The notes below the pieces were generated by a model. The model was not told the DNA's origin, did no database searches, and was given only the letters and a program-made list of their open reading frames with translations. Positions 5,848 to 5,864 of a stretch of DNA of 5,864 nt are shown here, piece by piece. A program made the translations under genes and the position numbers. Location: assembly GCA_020697635.1 (NCBI GenBank), contig JAEHCT010000095.1, positions 1 to 5,864 of the forward strand, read 5' to 3'. Position 1 is the stretch's first letter; each line of letters starts with the position of its first letter. This DNA comes from Candidatus Bathyarchaeota archaeon. GTDB lineage: Archaea > Thermoproteota > Bathyarchaeia > TCS64.

Positions 5848-5864
5848 CCTAACATTTTTATTCT

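Noticed and set aside
5740..5864. Small RNA or tRNA upstream of rps12
   Set aside because: It is AT-rich with no cloverleaf, no tRNA consensus boxes and no stable GC-rich stem beyond the short repeats listed.

Overview
This window comes from a GC-rich archaeal chromosome. The evidence is: ribosomal proteins uS7 and uS12 of the archaeal/eukaryotic type; a UbiA-family enzyme resembling digeranylgeranylglyceryl-phosphate synthase, which makes archaeal ether lipids; archaeal TATA boxes (TTTTAAAT, TTTAAA, TTTTATTTA) about 24-28 bp before several starts; and frequent AGG/AGA arginine and ATA isoleucine codons. The phylum cannot be fixed from this sequence. A TACK-type lineage is a guess.

Left part (1-2415): an FtsX/MacB-type ABC transporter locus. 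A permease whose 5' end lies outside the window is read on the + strand. It contributes the end of an extracytoplasmic domain, three membrane segments and a soluble C-terminal domain of about 130 residues. Facing it on the - strand is a two-gene unit: a minimal permease of about 204 residues with almost no extracytoplasmic domain, overlapping by 11 bp a LolD/MacB/FtsE-like ATPase. The stop codons of the ATPase and the large permease interlock in the four bases TTAG. The three genes could form one transporter with unequal permease halves, but that is inference.

Middle (2416-3385): a compact divergent promoter with two back-to-back TATA boxes separates the small permease from the UbiA-family lipid gene, which points toward rps7.

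Right part (3386-5864): rps7 (- strand), a 12-segment MFS exporter-like gene (+ strand) and rps12 (- strand). Archaeal rps12 and rps7 are normally adjacent and co-transcribed in the str-type operon. Here the MFS gene sits between them on the opposite strand, and each gene has its own predicted promoter. The two ribosomal genes have Shine-Dalgarno-like leaders, whereas the MFS gene, the UbiA-family gene and the small permease look leaderless or nearly so.

All seven genes are recognisable at family level. I see no CRISPR, mobile element, tRNA or rRNA, and no convincing undescribed system. The main points of interest are the split ribosomal pair, the asymmetric ABC permeases and the architecture of the short intergenic regions.
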